This document shows, one piece after another, positions 31,229 to 38,987 of a stretch of DNA of 41,249 nucleotides. The stretch is from the NCBI GenBank assembly GCA_015711955.1, contig JACVJK010000009.1, positions 1 through 41,249 on the forward strand, in the 5' to 3' direction. Under the pieces are notes generated by a model. It ran no database searches and was not told the DNA's origin. It saw nothing but the letters and a program-made list of their open reading frames with translations. This DNA comes from Actinomycetota bacterium (lineage in GTDB: Bacteria > Actinomycetota > Geothermincolia > Geothermincolales > RBG-13-55-18). The position numbers and the translations under genes are program-made. Position 1 is the stretch's first letter. Each line of letters starts with the position of its first letter.

Positions 31229-33487
31229 TTAGCCTTTTTGTCTCCTTCTCAAGCGCGCGATTATGCCGCTCGAGACGGATTCCGCCGCCGGTTGGGTGGT
31301 AGAGGAGGAGGCTCTCGGATTTTCCTCGAGAGCCTTGGTGACTTCGGGAGCAGCTGTGTCCAACTTACCTTCTGCAGCGCCCGCTTCGCTGCCCGTCTTT
31401 CCCCTTTCCTCAACCGCGCGGGAGATTGGTTCTCCTCCGCTGGGAATCGATGTAACTTCCTTTTCTGTGGGAGAGGATGCCCCGTAGGTCCTCGTCCTAA
31501 GATCGGCTCCCGCCTCCAGTAGGAGTTTCCTGAGGTGAGCCTGGGCCTCTTCTTCGGTTATGTGGGCGAATTCCCCTTCCCTGCGCATCATCCGTATTAT
31601 GGTGGCGGTTATCCTGGAGACGTTCTCCTCTCCTATGCCGTACTTCTCCAAGAAGACCTGGTAGTAGGCGCTGATGGCCTCCTCCGCGGTGGCCCTCACC
31701 TCCTCACGGGGGGATCGCAGCGCCCTGATCCAGCTCCTGGGAATGGAGTCCCCAGACCTCCCCAATCTGCGGAAGGTTTCCACCGCCGTCTGCCGGATGC
31801 GGATCAGCTCTTCTTGGTCGGCTTTAGGTCGTTGATCTGAAAGGTCCTCAGGGCCAGGACTCCTTGAGGTGAAGCCCTCGGAAGGGGGTCTATCCGACAC
31901 CCCGGCCATGGTCTTTGCAGAAAGGGCTTCATCCCATGCCATTTGACCGGGAACGGATGGGGCTTCCGACGCCGCCGCCTTCTGGCCCTCCGGTGTCCCG
32001 GTCCCTTCATCCCTCTCTTTGCTCGTGATCTGCGGTTTGGAGGCGACCTCGGCGGGCGCTGGCTCTCCCTTCACCTTCGCTGCGGCTTCCCGGACCCTCT
32101 CCGGGGCCGGGCTTTCCTCGAGGGGCATGCGGAACCTCTTCCACCCTTTGATCTTCACGTTGGCGAGGATCACGCCGGAAGGAATGATCTCGAGCCTCTG
32201 CAGGGGGGCCAAGGCCTCCATAGCCACTTTCCTGGTGCAGTGCTCCGAGTCGATGAGGAGGAAGGAACTTCCAGTCCAGGAAGCGATCACGGTCGCGTCC
32301 GAGGCGAGGAGCAGCGGGGGGGCGTAAAAGATCACCAGATCGAACTCCCCTTCCATCTCCTTGACCCACTCCTCCCATCCCGGAAGAGATAGGAGGTCGG
32401 TGGACCGGGGTGTGGGTTTCCCCGAGGGGATGAAGTGGCAGCCTAAATCATCCAAGAAGAAGGCGGCTCGCGTCGGGTTCTCCCCCCGCTCCAAGGCCTC
32501 GCTGATCCCCTCTCTGTCCAGGGCCTTGAGCTCGCGGGTGAGGAAGCCCTCCATCATGTCGGCGTCCACCAAAAGGACCCTGCGCCCCGTTTTTGCCACG
32601 CCCCAGGCCAATGTGGCGGCATGGCGCGGCCCCTCTTCGTAGGGAATGACGGGTATCAGGGCCAAGGACTTTCGACCTCCTTCCCTGAGGGAGAGGAGGA
32701 GGTTGGACCGGAGATCGGAAAGGGCGGTCCAAGCTGGTGTCCCGGGTTGGAGGGAGGCGGGCGTCTTTGACGCCTCCTTGATCCGAGGGATGTTCCCCAG
32801 CACAGGGAGTCCCAATATCTCCTCGGTCTCGGCCACCGATCGGAAATGGGGGTCGAAGTATTCCCAGCCTATGGCGAGACCCAGGCCCAATACCAGGCCT
32901 ATGAAAACCCCCAAGCCGAGGTAAACCAGAGGTTTGGGCTGTACCGGCTTGGTGGGAGGCACCGCTCGGTTGGTGAAGACCAAGGTGCCGCCCATGAGGA
33001 GTTCTTTGAAATCCGCGTCGTAGTAGGGATTTTGCACCTCGCCTGCGGGCAGCAGGGTCTTGAGTTCCAGGATCTCCCCCCAGGCGTTGGCGATCTCTGC
33101 CACCCGGGTGGGACTGGAATCCGAGAAGATCATCTTGAAGGATGTGGAATTGGCTATTGGTACGGCGCTGGCTTTCCTCGCCAGTTCTTCGGGGGGGATT
33201 TCCAGGCCCAGCTCCCGCAGGCGCCGGCTCACCGTCTCCGCCACGCTCACGCTCTCGCAGGCATTGGCGATGCTGGACATGGCGGCGGCGTAGGCCAAGC
33301 CCACGGTGGGATCGGGCAGCTTGGTGGTGGGGTTCTTGGGGGGGGTGGCGGCCATGACTATCTCGGTCCGGTAGACGGGACCCTGTACCCTGGCCACCAC
33401 TGCGGCAACCAGGGCCGCCACCAGCACGATCAAAACGACCACCCACAGCCTTTTGACTACGGCAGTCCCCACGTCCTCGAGTTTCAT
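31229..33487 (-). CDS. Wzz-like chain-length protein with degenerate BY-kinase/MinD-like ATPase domain
   Basis: A 752-residue protein. Two membrane segments (about 14-33 and 187-207) frame a Wzz-type outside domain. A cytoplasmic domain like that of bacterial tyrosine kinases follows (about 240-445): LLVDADMM (305-312) matches Walker A', and DLVIFYAPPLLLASDA (383-398) matches Walker B plus the following loop. However, where Walker A (GEGKST) belongs it has IPYEEGPRHA (281-290), with no Gly-Lys-Ser/Thr, and the Walker B region has FYAPP where IDTPP is usual. ATP hydrolysis and kinase activity are probably lost. A unique 300-residue C-terminal extension, largely Glu/Ala/Ser/Pro with a helical region around 560-660, follows. 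It is the first gene of the operon; it starts at the ATG at 33487. Confidence 0.85.
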   Translation of the reverse strand: MKLEDVGTAVVKRLWVVVLIVLVAALVAAVVARVQGPVYRTEIVMAATPPKNPTTKLPDPTVGLAYAAAMSSIANACESVSVAETVSRRLRELGLEIPPEELARKASAVPIANSTSFKMIFSDSSPTRVAEIANAWGEILELKTLLPAGEVQNPYYDADFKELLMGGTLVFTNRAVPPTKPVQPKPLVYLGLGVFIGLVLGLGLAIGWEYFDPHFRSVAETEEILGLPVLGNIPRIKEASKTPASLQPGTPAWTALSDLRSNLLLSLREGGRKSLALIPVIPYEEGPRHAATLAWGVAKTGRRVLLVDADMMEGFLTRELKALDREGISEALERGENPTRAAFFLDDLGCHFIPSGKPTPRSTDLLSLPGWEEWVKEMEGEFDLVIFYAPPLLLASDATVIASWTGSSFLLIDSEHCTRKVAMEALAPLQRLEIIPSGVILANVKIKGWKRFRMPLEESPAPERVREAAAKVKGEPAPAEVASKPQITSKERDEGTGTPEGQKAAASEAPSVPGQMAWDEALSAKTMAGVSDRPPSEGFTSRSPGPEDLSDQRPKADQEELIRIRQTAVETFRRLGRSGDSIPRSWIRALRSPREEVRATAEEAISAYYQVFLEKYGIGEENVSRITATIIRMMRREGEFAHITEEEAQAHLRKLLLEAGADLRTRTYGASSPTEKEVTSIPSGGEPISRAVEERGKTGSEAGAAEGKLDTAAPEVTKALEENPRASSSTTQPAAESVSSGIIARLRRRQKG

Positions 33488-33586
33488 GTTCGTTATGCCC
33501 CCTCTGCTTGCCTGTTCTCGATTCCTGCCCCCATGAAGAGGATCCTTCTATCTTTTTCCCGCCCTTTTTGAGGCAATAAAAATCTC

Positions 33587-33614
33587 GCCTCTTTCGAAGA
33601 GGCACATTGTACCA
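33587..33614 (-). promoter_or_regulatory. extended -10 promoter and palindrome of the glycan operon
   Basis: The minus strand reads TGGTACAAT (33614-33606), an extended -10 element. Directly after it a perfect 7-base inverted repeat GCCTCTT/AAGAGGC (33587-33603, loop TCG) covers the expected transcription start, and GAGATTTTTATT follows. It can be an operator or an attenuator. The first gene begins about 100 bases downstream at 33487. Confidence 0.5.
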
Positions 33615-33735
33615 CTATATTACCGTATATACCCGAGGGTAGAAACGATGGCGAGGTCGGGGCGACCGCAATGAGGGAAGCTCGCGATCCGTCAAGCGTT
33701 CTGGGGTTTTAGGTCCGAAGGTAGAGGGTGGAGCG

Positions 33736-35829
33736 GTGACCGCACCCCGCGTGACGATGTCCGGCAAAAGGACTCACGGGCTGCCCGAAAAAGAGAGGTG
33801 GGGGTTGGACGACAAGAAAAGGGGCTACGAGGAGGGTTATTACCGCTACCGAGAATCCACCCTTGACTTCCGGGTGGAGGCTAGACTCATCGGCAAACTC
33901 CTCAGGACCTTTCCCGGTTGTCAAGTGCTGGAAGTGGGCTGCGGCGGCGGGGCCCTCATGCGAACCCTGGCCGGTCGGGGTTGTCAGGTGACCGGGGTGG
34001 ACATCAGCAAGGAGGCGGTGCGGCTCGCCTCCAGGGAAGCAGAGGGGTGCGAGGCGCTCCAGGCAGACGCATGTGCGCTTCCCTTTGACGGTGTCTCTTT
34101 CGACAGGGTGGTGGCCCATCACCTGATCGAGCACCTGGCGGACCCAGAGAAGGCCCTGCGGGAATGGGCGAGGGTTTTGAGGGATGAAGGGATTCTGGTC
34201 ATCTGCACCCCCAATAGACGTTACCCCAGCCCCCGCATATTCGACGACCCCTCCCACGTGTGCGTTTATGAGAGGGAGGAGCTTTGCCGTCTGGTGGAGG
34301 CCTCGGGTTTCGAGGTCATTGAGAGCTTCACCGTGTTCCCCCACCTGCTAAAGGACAGGATCAGCGTGAAGGTGGGAGTGCCCCTCCACTTCCTCTTCCG
34401 GCACCTTCCTCCCTTTGCCGAGAGGGGCAGGAGCATCCTGCTCGCCGCGCGAAAGCCGCCGGGTGATGCTAAGCGAAGGAGCAGCTCGAACGAGGTCTCC
34501 GATGGTGAAAGGGGGGATGGACCCTCGGGTCCCAGAGTCCTGGTGGTGAACCACGCGGTGGAGCTGGGAGGGGCGGAGAAGGTTTTGCTCCGCCTCACGG
34601 ACCATCTCCTTGCCAGGGGATTCGAGCTCGGCCTTGCCTGTCCGTCCGAGGGTCCCCTTCCCGAAGAGATGCGGAAAAGAGGGGTGCGCGTCCATCTCGG
34701 ACTCCCCCATCCGCGCTTGTTACGCATCAGGAGGAAGTCCCTGGGAGGCGGGGCCTCCGCGTTGCTCTATCCGCTGTACTTTGCCTTATCCGTGGCCCGC
34801 CTGGTCTCCCTCATCCGGCGAGAAGGTTACCAGTTGGTCCTCACCAACAGCGTCAAGGCGGATATCTACGGGAGCCTGGCGGGGAAAATCATCGGAAGGC
34901 CGGTTCTCTGGAGATTTCACGACATCCCCGACCGGCAGGCCTTCTCCCGTTTGAACCTCTTTCTCATTAGGACCTTCGCCTCCCTTTTCGCAGACCGGGT
35001 GCTGGTGGTTTCGGAGGCGGCGCGAAGGGCCTTTTTGAGCTTGGGGATCCCGGTGGGGAAGGTGAGGACCGTTTACAACGGATTGGACCCGCGACGGGAG
35101 GTTGCCATGACGGATCCGTCGTCGGTGCGCAAGGCCCTGGGGATCCCACAAGGCTCTCCCTTGGCGGTCTGGGTGGGAAGGGTGGTGGACTGGAAGGGCC
35201 CGGACAGGTTCGTGGCGGCCGCGGCAGAGGTCGCCGAGAGGATGAAGGAGGCCCGTTTCCTGGTGGTGGGCGACGCCCTTTTCGGGGACAGGGATTACAT
35301 TGAGGGGTTACGGGAGGAAGTGGCTCGCAGGGGCTTGGATGACAAGTTGAAGTTCACCGGTTTTCGCGATGACGCTTTGAGCATCTTGGCGGCCTCTGAC
35401 GTCCTGGTTCACTCATCCATGCTTCCCGACCCGCTTCCCACCGTGATCTTGGAAGCCATGGCCTTGGGCAAGCCGGTGGTGGCCTTCCGGGGAGGTGGGG
35501 TGGAGGAGATGGTGGTGTCCGGGAGAACTGGCCTTCTTGTGGATGCAGGGGACACGGAGGGGCTGGCCAGAGCCATGGAGAGGCTTTTGTCCTCCCCCGA
35601 GGAGGCGGCGGAGATGGGCAGGAGGGGAGCCGAGAGGTTCCAGGAACTGTTCACGGTGGATTCCACCTATCGGGTCATAGGGGACGAGCTGCGACTATTG
35701 GCCAGGATGGGGCGAGGGGGCGGACGACCGGCGCTGGGCGGGAGAAATCCTGGCTCTTCCCGTGGCTCTTCCAACGAGGCCGGAGGAAGCGGAGCTTCCG
35801 GAGGCACTCCGGGGAGGGATGCGGGATGA
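33736..35829 (+). CDS. fusion of SAM-dependent methyltransferase and GT4 glycosyltransferase
   Basis: A 697-residue two-enzyme protein. Residues about 30-240 are a class I methyltransferase with VLEVGCGGGA (64-73), GVDISKEAV and a VVAHHLIEHL segment. A charged linker (about 241-265) follows. Residues about 267-670 are a GT4 glycosyltransferase beginning RVLVVNHAVELGGAEKVLL, with WVGRVVDWKGPDRFV and PDPLPTVILEAMALGKPVVAFRGG carrying the nucleotide-sugar binding residues. A Gly/Ser-rich tail ends the protein. A methylated sugar being added and modified by one polypeptide is plausible. The GTG at 33736 is chosen, though GTG 33751 or ATG 33757 are possible; the ribosome binding site is weak. The end overlaps the next glycosyltransferase by four bases (ATGA). 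Confidence 0.88.
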   Translation: MTAPRVTMSGKRTHGLPEKERWGLDDKKRGYEEGYYRYRESTLDFRVEARLIGKLLRTFPGCQVLEVGCGGGALMRTLAGRGCQVTGVDISKEAVRLASREAEGCEALQADACALPFDGVSFDRVVAHHLIEHLADPEKALREWARVLRDEGILVICTPNRRYPSPRIFDDPSHVCVYEREELCRLVEASGFEVIESFTVFPHLLKDRISVKVGVPLHFLFRHLPPFAERGRSILLAARKPPGDAKRRSSSNEVSDGERGDGPSGPRVLVVNHAVELGGAEKVLLRLTDHLLARGFELGLACPSEGPLPEEMRKRGVRVHLGLPHPRLLRIRRKSLGGGASALLYPLYFALSVARLVSLIRREGYQLVLTNSVKADIYGSLAGKIIGRPVLWRFHDIPDRQAFSRLNLFLIRTFASLFADRVLVVSEAARRAFLSLGIPVGKVRTVYNGLDPRREVAMTDPSSVRKALGIPQGSPLAVWVGRVVDWKGPDRFVAAAAEVAERMKEARFLVVGDALFGDRDYIEGLREEVARRGLDDKLKFTGFRDDALSILAASDVLVHSSMLPDPLPTVILEAMALGKPVVAFRGGGVEEMVVSGRTGLLVDAGDTEGLARAMERLLSSPEEAAEMGRRGAERFQELFTVDSTYRVIGDELRLLARMGRGGGRPALGGRNPGSSRGSSNEAGGSGASGGTPGRDAG

Positions 35830-36938
35830 GGGTGGGGGTGGAGGGGAGGACCTTTCAAGGCCCCCTTTACGGCGTGGCCAGGTTCCTCAAGAACGTCCTC
35901 GCGCACATGGCGCGGATGGGCGAGGACGACCTTTTCCTGGTCTACCTGTCCCGGGAGGCGGAGGATCCGGGTATAAAAGCCCCCAACGTGATGTTCAAGG
36001 TGCTCAGGGGAGCGCCCGGCATCACCTGGAGGCATCTCAGGATGCCCCTGGAGATGAGGAGGGACGATGTGGACGTGCACTTCTCGCCCACCTACTTCGT
36101 GCCCCTCTGGAGGGTGTGCCCGGAGGTGGTGGTGGTGCACGACATCAGCTTCAAGGCCCACCCGGAGTGGTTCAAGCGGGACCGCCGCTTCCTCTTCGAC
36201 GACATCTTCTGGAGGGCGGTGAAGAGGGCGGATCGGGTGATCACCCCCAGCGAGTTCTCCCGGGGGGAGATCGTCCTCCACTTGGGGATAGACCCTGGGA
36301 AGATAAAAGTGGTGCCCAATGCCCCCGAGGAGGTCTTCCGGCCGGTGGAGGACCCATTGGTCCTGGAGGACTTGAGGAAGAGGTACGGACTACGGGAGCG
36401 GTTCCTGCTTACCGTGGGGGCCATCCACACCCGGCGCAACCTGGAGCGTCTGGTGAGGGCGGTGCACAGGGCGTCTTCCCGAGTGGGGGAGCGGCTACAG
36501 TTGGTGGTGGTGGGGATGCCGGCTCCCTTCTCCCCTCCCGTGAACTTCATGGGCGAGGCGGAGAGGTTGGGTATGGCCGGTGACGTCACGCATCTGGAGT
36601 ACGTTCCGGAGGAGGACTTGGTCCTCCTCTACAACGCCTGCAGCCTTTTCGTGTATCCCTCCCTTTACGAGGGATTCGGGCTGCCGGTGGTGGAGGCCAT
36701 GGCCTGCGGCACCCCCGTGGCCTGCGCCCGCTCCAGCGCCCTCCCCGAGGTGGGAGGGGACGCGGTCCTTTATTTCGATCCCTTGGATGTCGAGGATATG
36801 ACCGAGGCGATCGTCGCCGGCCTGGGAAAGTCGGGGCGAGAGCTGGCAGGGAGGGCCGCGGAAAGGGCCCTTTCCTACTCGTGGAGGAGGACGGCGGAGG
36901 AGATCTACTTCGTGCTCAGGGAGGTTACGGGGAAATGA
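35826..36938 (+). CDS. GT4-family glycosyltransferase
   Basis: A 370-residue GT-B enzyme beginning MRVGVEGRTFQGPLYGVARF, similar in order to the enzyme at 25414-26661. VVVVHDISFKAHPEWF in the N-terminal domain, LLTVGAIHTRRNLERLV, and YPSLYEGFGLPVVEAMACGTP near residue 280 are the family markers; the E-x7-E set is complete. It presumably adds one sugar of the repeat unit, possibly mannose, the commonest donor for this subgroup, but that is not shown. The ATG at 35826 overlaps the preceding stop. A nested hairpin at 36935-36993 follows the stop, before the next gene at 37035. Confidence 0.92.
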   Translation: MRVGVEGRTFQGPLYGVARFLKNVLAHMARMGEDDLFLVYLSREAEDPGIKAPNVMFKVLRGAPGITWRHLRMPLEMRRDDVDVHFSPTYFVPLWRVCPEVVVVHDISFKAHPEWFKRDRRFLFDDIFWRAVKRADRVITPSEFSRGEIVLHLGIDPGKIKVVPNAPEEVFRPVEDPLVLEDLRKRYGLRERFLLTVGAIHTRRNLERLVRAVHRASSRVGERLQLVVVGMPAPFSPPVNFMGEAERLGMAGDVTHLEYVPEEDLVLLYNACSLFVYPSLYEGFGLPVVEAMACGTPVACARSSALPEVGGDAVLYFDPLDVEDMTEAIVAGLGKSGRELAGRAAERALSYSWRRTAEEIYFVLREVTGK

Positions 36939-36993
36939 AGGGCATGAAGGGGACCTCGATCCCACCGAGGGGTCATTCGGGGTGGCCCTTCAT
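36935..36993 (+). promoter_or_regulatory. nested inverted repeat between two glycosyltransferase genes
   Basis: ATGAAGGGC (36935-36943) and GCCCTTCAT (36985-36993) are perfect 9-base arms, enclosing a second stem CCTCG/CGAGG. The left arm includes the glycosyltransferase stop codon. No T-run follows, so it may be an attenuator or an RNA-stability element separating expression of the first two and last two genes of the operon. Confidence 0.45.
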
Positions 36994-37034
36994 GAGGAGC
37001 AAACCGCTTTCGCCAGGCGCTGCGGGAAAGAGAG

Positions 37035-38033
37035 GTGGTCGCTTTGCTGGACTGGTCCGATCCCGATAGATTCAAGCCCACGGTGAGCGCCGTCATACCC
37101 AACTGGCACCGCAAGGACGATCTCCGGGAGGCGCTTCTGGCCATCAAGGCCCAGACCTATCCGGTATCGGAGATCATAGTGGTGGACAACAACTCCACCG
37201 ACGGGACCCGGGAGATGGTGGAGAGGGAGTTCCCCGAGGTGATGTTCATCCAGTCTCCCCACAACATCGTCATCCAGGCCCTCAACATCGGGGCCAAGAC
37301 CGCCCATGGAGACATCATCCTCCACCAGGACAACGACGGGGTGCTGGAGCCGGACGCGGTGGAGAAGATGGTCAGGGTTTTCGCCTCCGACCCGCGCATC
37401 GCCGTGGTCCACTGCAAGAACGTGTACTACGACACCGGTGAGGTGTTCGACCCCCTGCGCTGGTTCACCCCGGAGGAGCACGCTTCCGACGGCGTGTTCG
37501 ACGTACCAACCTTCCACGGCAATGGGGCGATGATCCGCCGGGATGTTTTGGAGGAAATCGGGTATATCGAGCCGGAGATCCTCCTCTACCAGTTCGAGCG
37601 CAACATATCTGCCAAGGCCATCGACCGGGGGTATCGCATCGTCTACCATCCCGCCGCGGTGATCAGACACAAGATCTCCCGGGAGGTGCGAAATCCCGGC
37701 CACCGCCTATACATCACCATGACGGGCGGTTGGTGGTACCTGGCCCGGTTCTACCCGTTGGGCAAGGCCCTGCAAAAGTCATTGGCATACCTTTTGTTCT
37801 TCATCCTCTACACCGTCAAGTACCGCACCTTCCGGGATTTCCTCCGAGGCATCGAGGACACCCTCCTGGGCCTGCCCCAAGTGCTCAGAGGTAGACGGGT
37901 GCTGTCCCCGGAGACCGTGCGTTTCCTGGAGAGCAATCCCTACGAGACGGCGATGATAATCTACGGGTCGTGGGATACCTTGAGAAAGTGGTTCAGCTCC
38001 TTTTGGACGAGAAGGAAAGCTAAGAGGGGGTGA
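37035..38033 (+). CDS. GT2-family glycosyltransferase
   Basis: A 332-residue GT-A type family 2 enzyme. VSAVIPNWHRKDDLREAL (about 17-34) and IIVVDNNSTDGT (47-58) form the nucleotide-binding part, and HQDNDGVLEPDA contains the DxD-type metal site. FHGNGAMIRRDVLEEIG is the usual acceptor-side motif. In rhamnan and similar pathways this group transfers rhamnose, which suits the rml genes at 17.9-19.4 kb, although the donor is an inference. A C-terminal hydrophobic patch (YLLFFILYTVKYRTFRDF) may touch the membrane. The start is a GTG at 37035; a TTG at 37044 with GAGAGGTGG upstream is an alternative. Confidence 0.9.
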   Translation: MVALLDWSDPDRFKPTVSAVIPNWHRKDDLREALLAIKAQTYPVSEIIVVDNNSTDGTREMVEREFPEVMFIQSPHNIVIQALNIGAKTAHGDIILHQDNDGVLEPDAVEKMVRVFASDPRIAVVHCKNVYYDTGEVFDPLRWFTPEEHASDGVFDVPTFHGNGAMIRRDVLEEIGYIEPEILLYQFERNISAKAIDRGYRIVYHPAAVIRHKISREVRNPGHRLYITMTGGWWYLARFYPLGKALQKSLAYLLFFILYTVKYRTFRDFLRGIEDTLLGLPQVLRGRRVLSPETVRFLESNPYETAMIIYGSWDTLRKWFSSFWTRRKAKRG

Positions 38034-38039
38034 GCGACG

Positions 38040-38708
38040 GTGCAGGGATCCGCTGCTTCGCACTTCCTCGAGGACTTCCGGCTGGCCCTGAAGCGCAAGG
38101 GTTTCGGTAACCTCATGAGGGACATCTTCCTGCATCCCGGAAACCAGGCCATAGCACTGTACCGCATCTACCGGATGCTCTACTTGAAAGGCCACGTAAA
38201 TCTGGCTTTCCTCGGATACCGCCTGAACTACTTCCTCTGCGGCGTGGAGATCCACCCCGACGCCGAGATCGGCCCCGACTTCCACCTGGATCACCCCATC
38301 GGAGTGCTCATCGGCAGGAGGACCCGCATCGGGAGGGGGGTGCGCATCTACTCCCACGTGGCGGTGGGAGCGGTGGGCCTTCCCGAGGAGAACCCCTTCA
38401 TGGACGTGCGGGATTACGTCCAGATCTACCACGGTGCCATGGTGGGCGGTAGCTGCACCATAGGCGAGTACGCCCAGATAGGGTTGAACGCGGTGGTCTG
38501 GAACCAGGACATACCGCCCTACGCGGTGGTGGTGGGCAATCCGGGAAGGGTGATAAAGATCGCCGGCAAGAGGGTGAACCCCGACGATTACCGGGATTAC
38601 AAGTACGATCCCTCGGATTACAAAGGGCCCATTCCCGGCCACGATCCCAACAGGGTGGAGAGGAGCATGGACTGGACCGACCCGGGAAGCTACGGGGGCC
38701 GGACCTGA
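38040..38708 (+). CDS. hexapeptide-repeat acyltransferase (serine acetyltransferase-like)
   Basis: A 222-residue protein. An N-terminal helical part leads to a left-handed beta-helix built of hexapeptide repeats: VEIHPDAEIGPDFHLDHPIG, VLIGRRTRIGRGVRI, and after a loop VGGSCTIGEYAQIGLNAVV ending PPYAVVVGNPGRVI. DHPIG with His is the active-site region in serine acetyltransferase-like enzymes. In glycan loci these enzymes acetylate sugar hydroxyls using acetyl-CoA. A C-terminal extension rich in Asp, Tyr and Pro (about 185-222) is unusual. It starts at a GTG at 38040, six bases after the GT2 stop, with GAGGGGG upstream. The last gene of the plus-strand operon. Confidence 0.88.
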   Translation: MQGSAASHFLEDFRLALKRKGFGNLMRDIFLHPGNQAIALYRIYRMLYLKGHVNLAFLGYRLNYFLCGVEIHPDAEIGPDFHLDHPIGVLIGRRTRIGRGVRIYSHVAVGAVGLPEENPFMDVRDYVQIYHGAMVGGSCTIGEYAQIGLNAVVWNQDIPPYAVVVGNPGRVIKIAGKRVNPDDYRDYKYDPSDYKGPIPGHDPNRVERSMDWTDPGSYGGRT

Positions 38709-38924
38709 TCCGAGCTTTTCTTTCTGCGGGCCCGCCTACGCCGGCGACCTTGAGGGCCGGGACTTATCGCGTGGCAGGCGCCGCGGATAGGTGGGCGTGA
38801 ACCCCGAGGCACCGCTCCTTTTGGGTTCACCAGAGCGGCGGGGTACCAACGCCCTCGGGAATGGGAAGAAAACGCCTGGTCTTTCTGCCAGGGGCAAAAA
38901 CCTATGACTGATATGGCAAGAAGT

Positions 38925-38947
38925 AGGACCCGCTTCAAGCGGGTCCT
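38925..38947. terminator. bidirectional terminator between converging genes
   Basis: Perfect 11-base arms AGGACCCGCTT (38925-38935) and AAGCGGGTCCT (38937-38947) around one base; in RNA the loop would open to about five bases. It lies between the acyltransferase gene (plus) and the sugar-phosphate transferase gene (minus). A weaker CCTGG/CCAGG stem stands upstream near 38873-38891. Confidence 0.7.
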
Positions 38948-38987
38948 CTTGCCTTCCCCCCGAACCCCCGGAACTGGTTAGCGGTTA

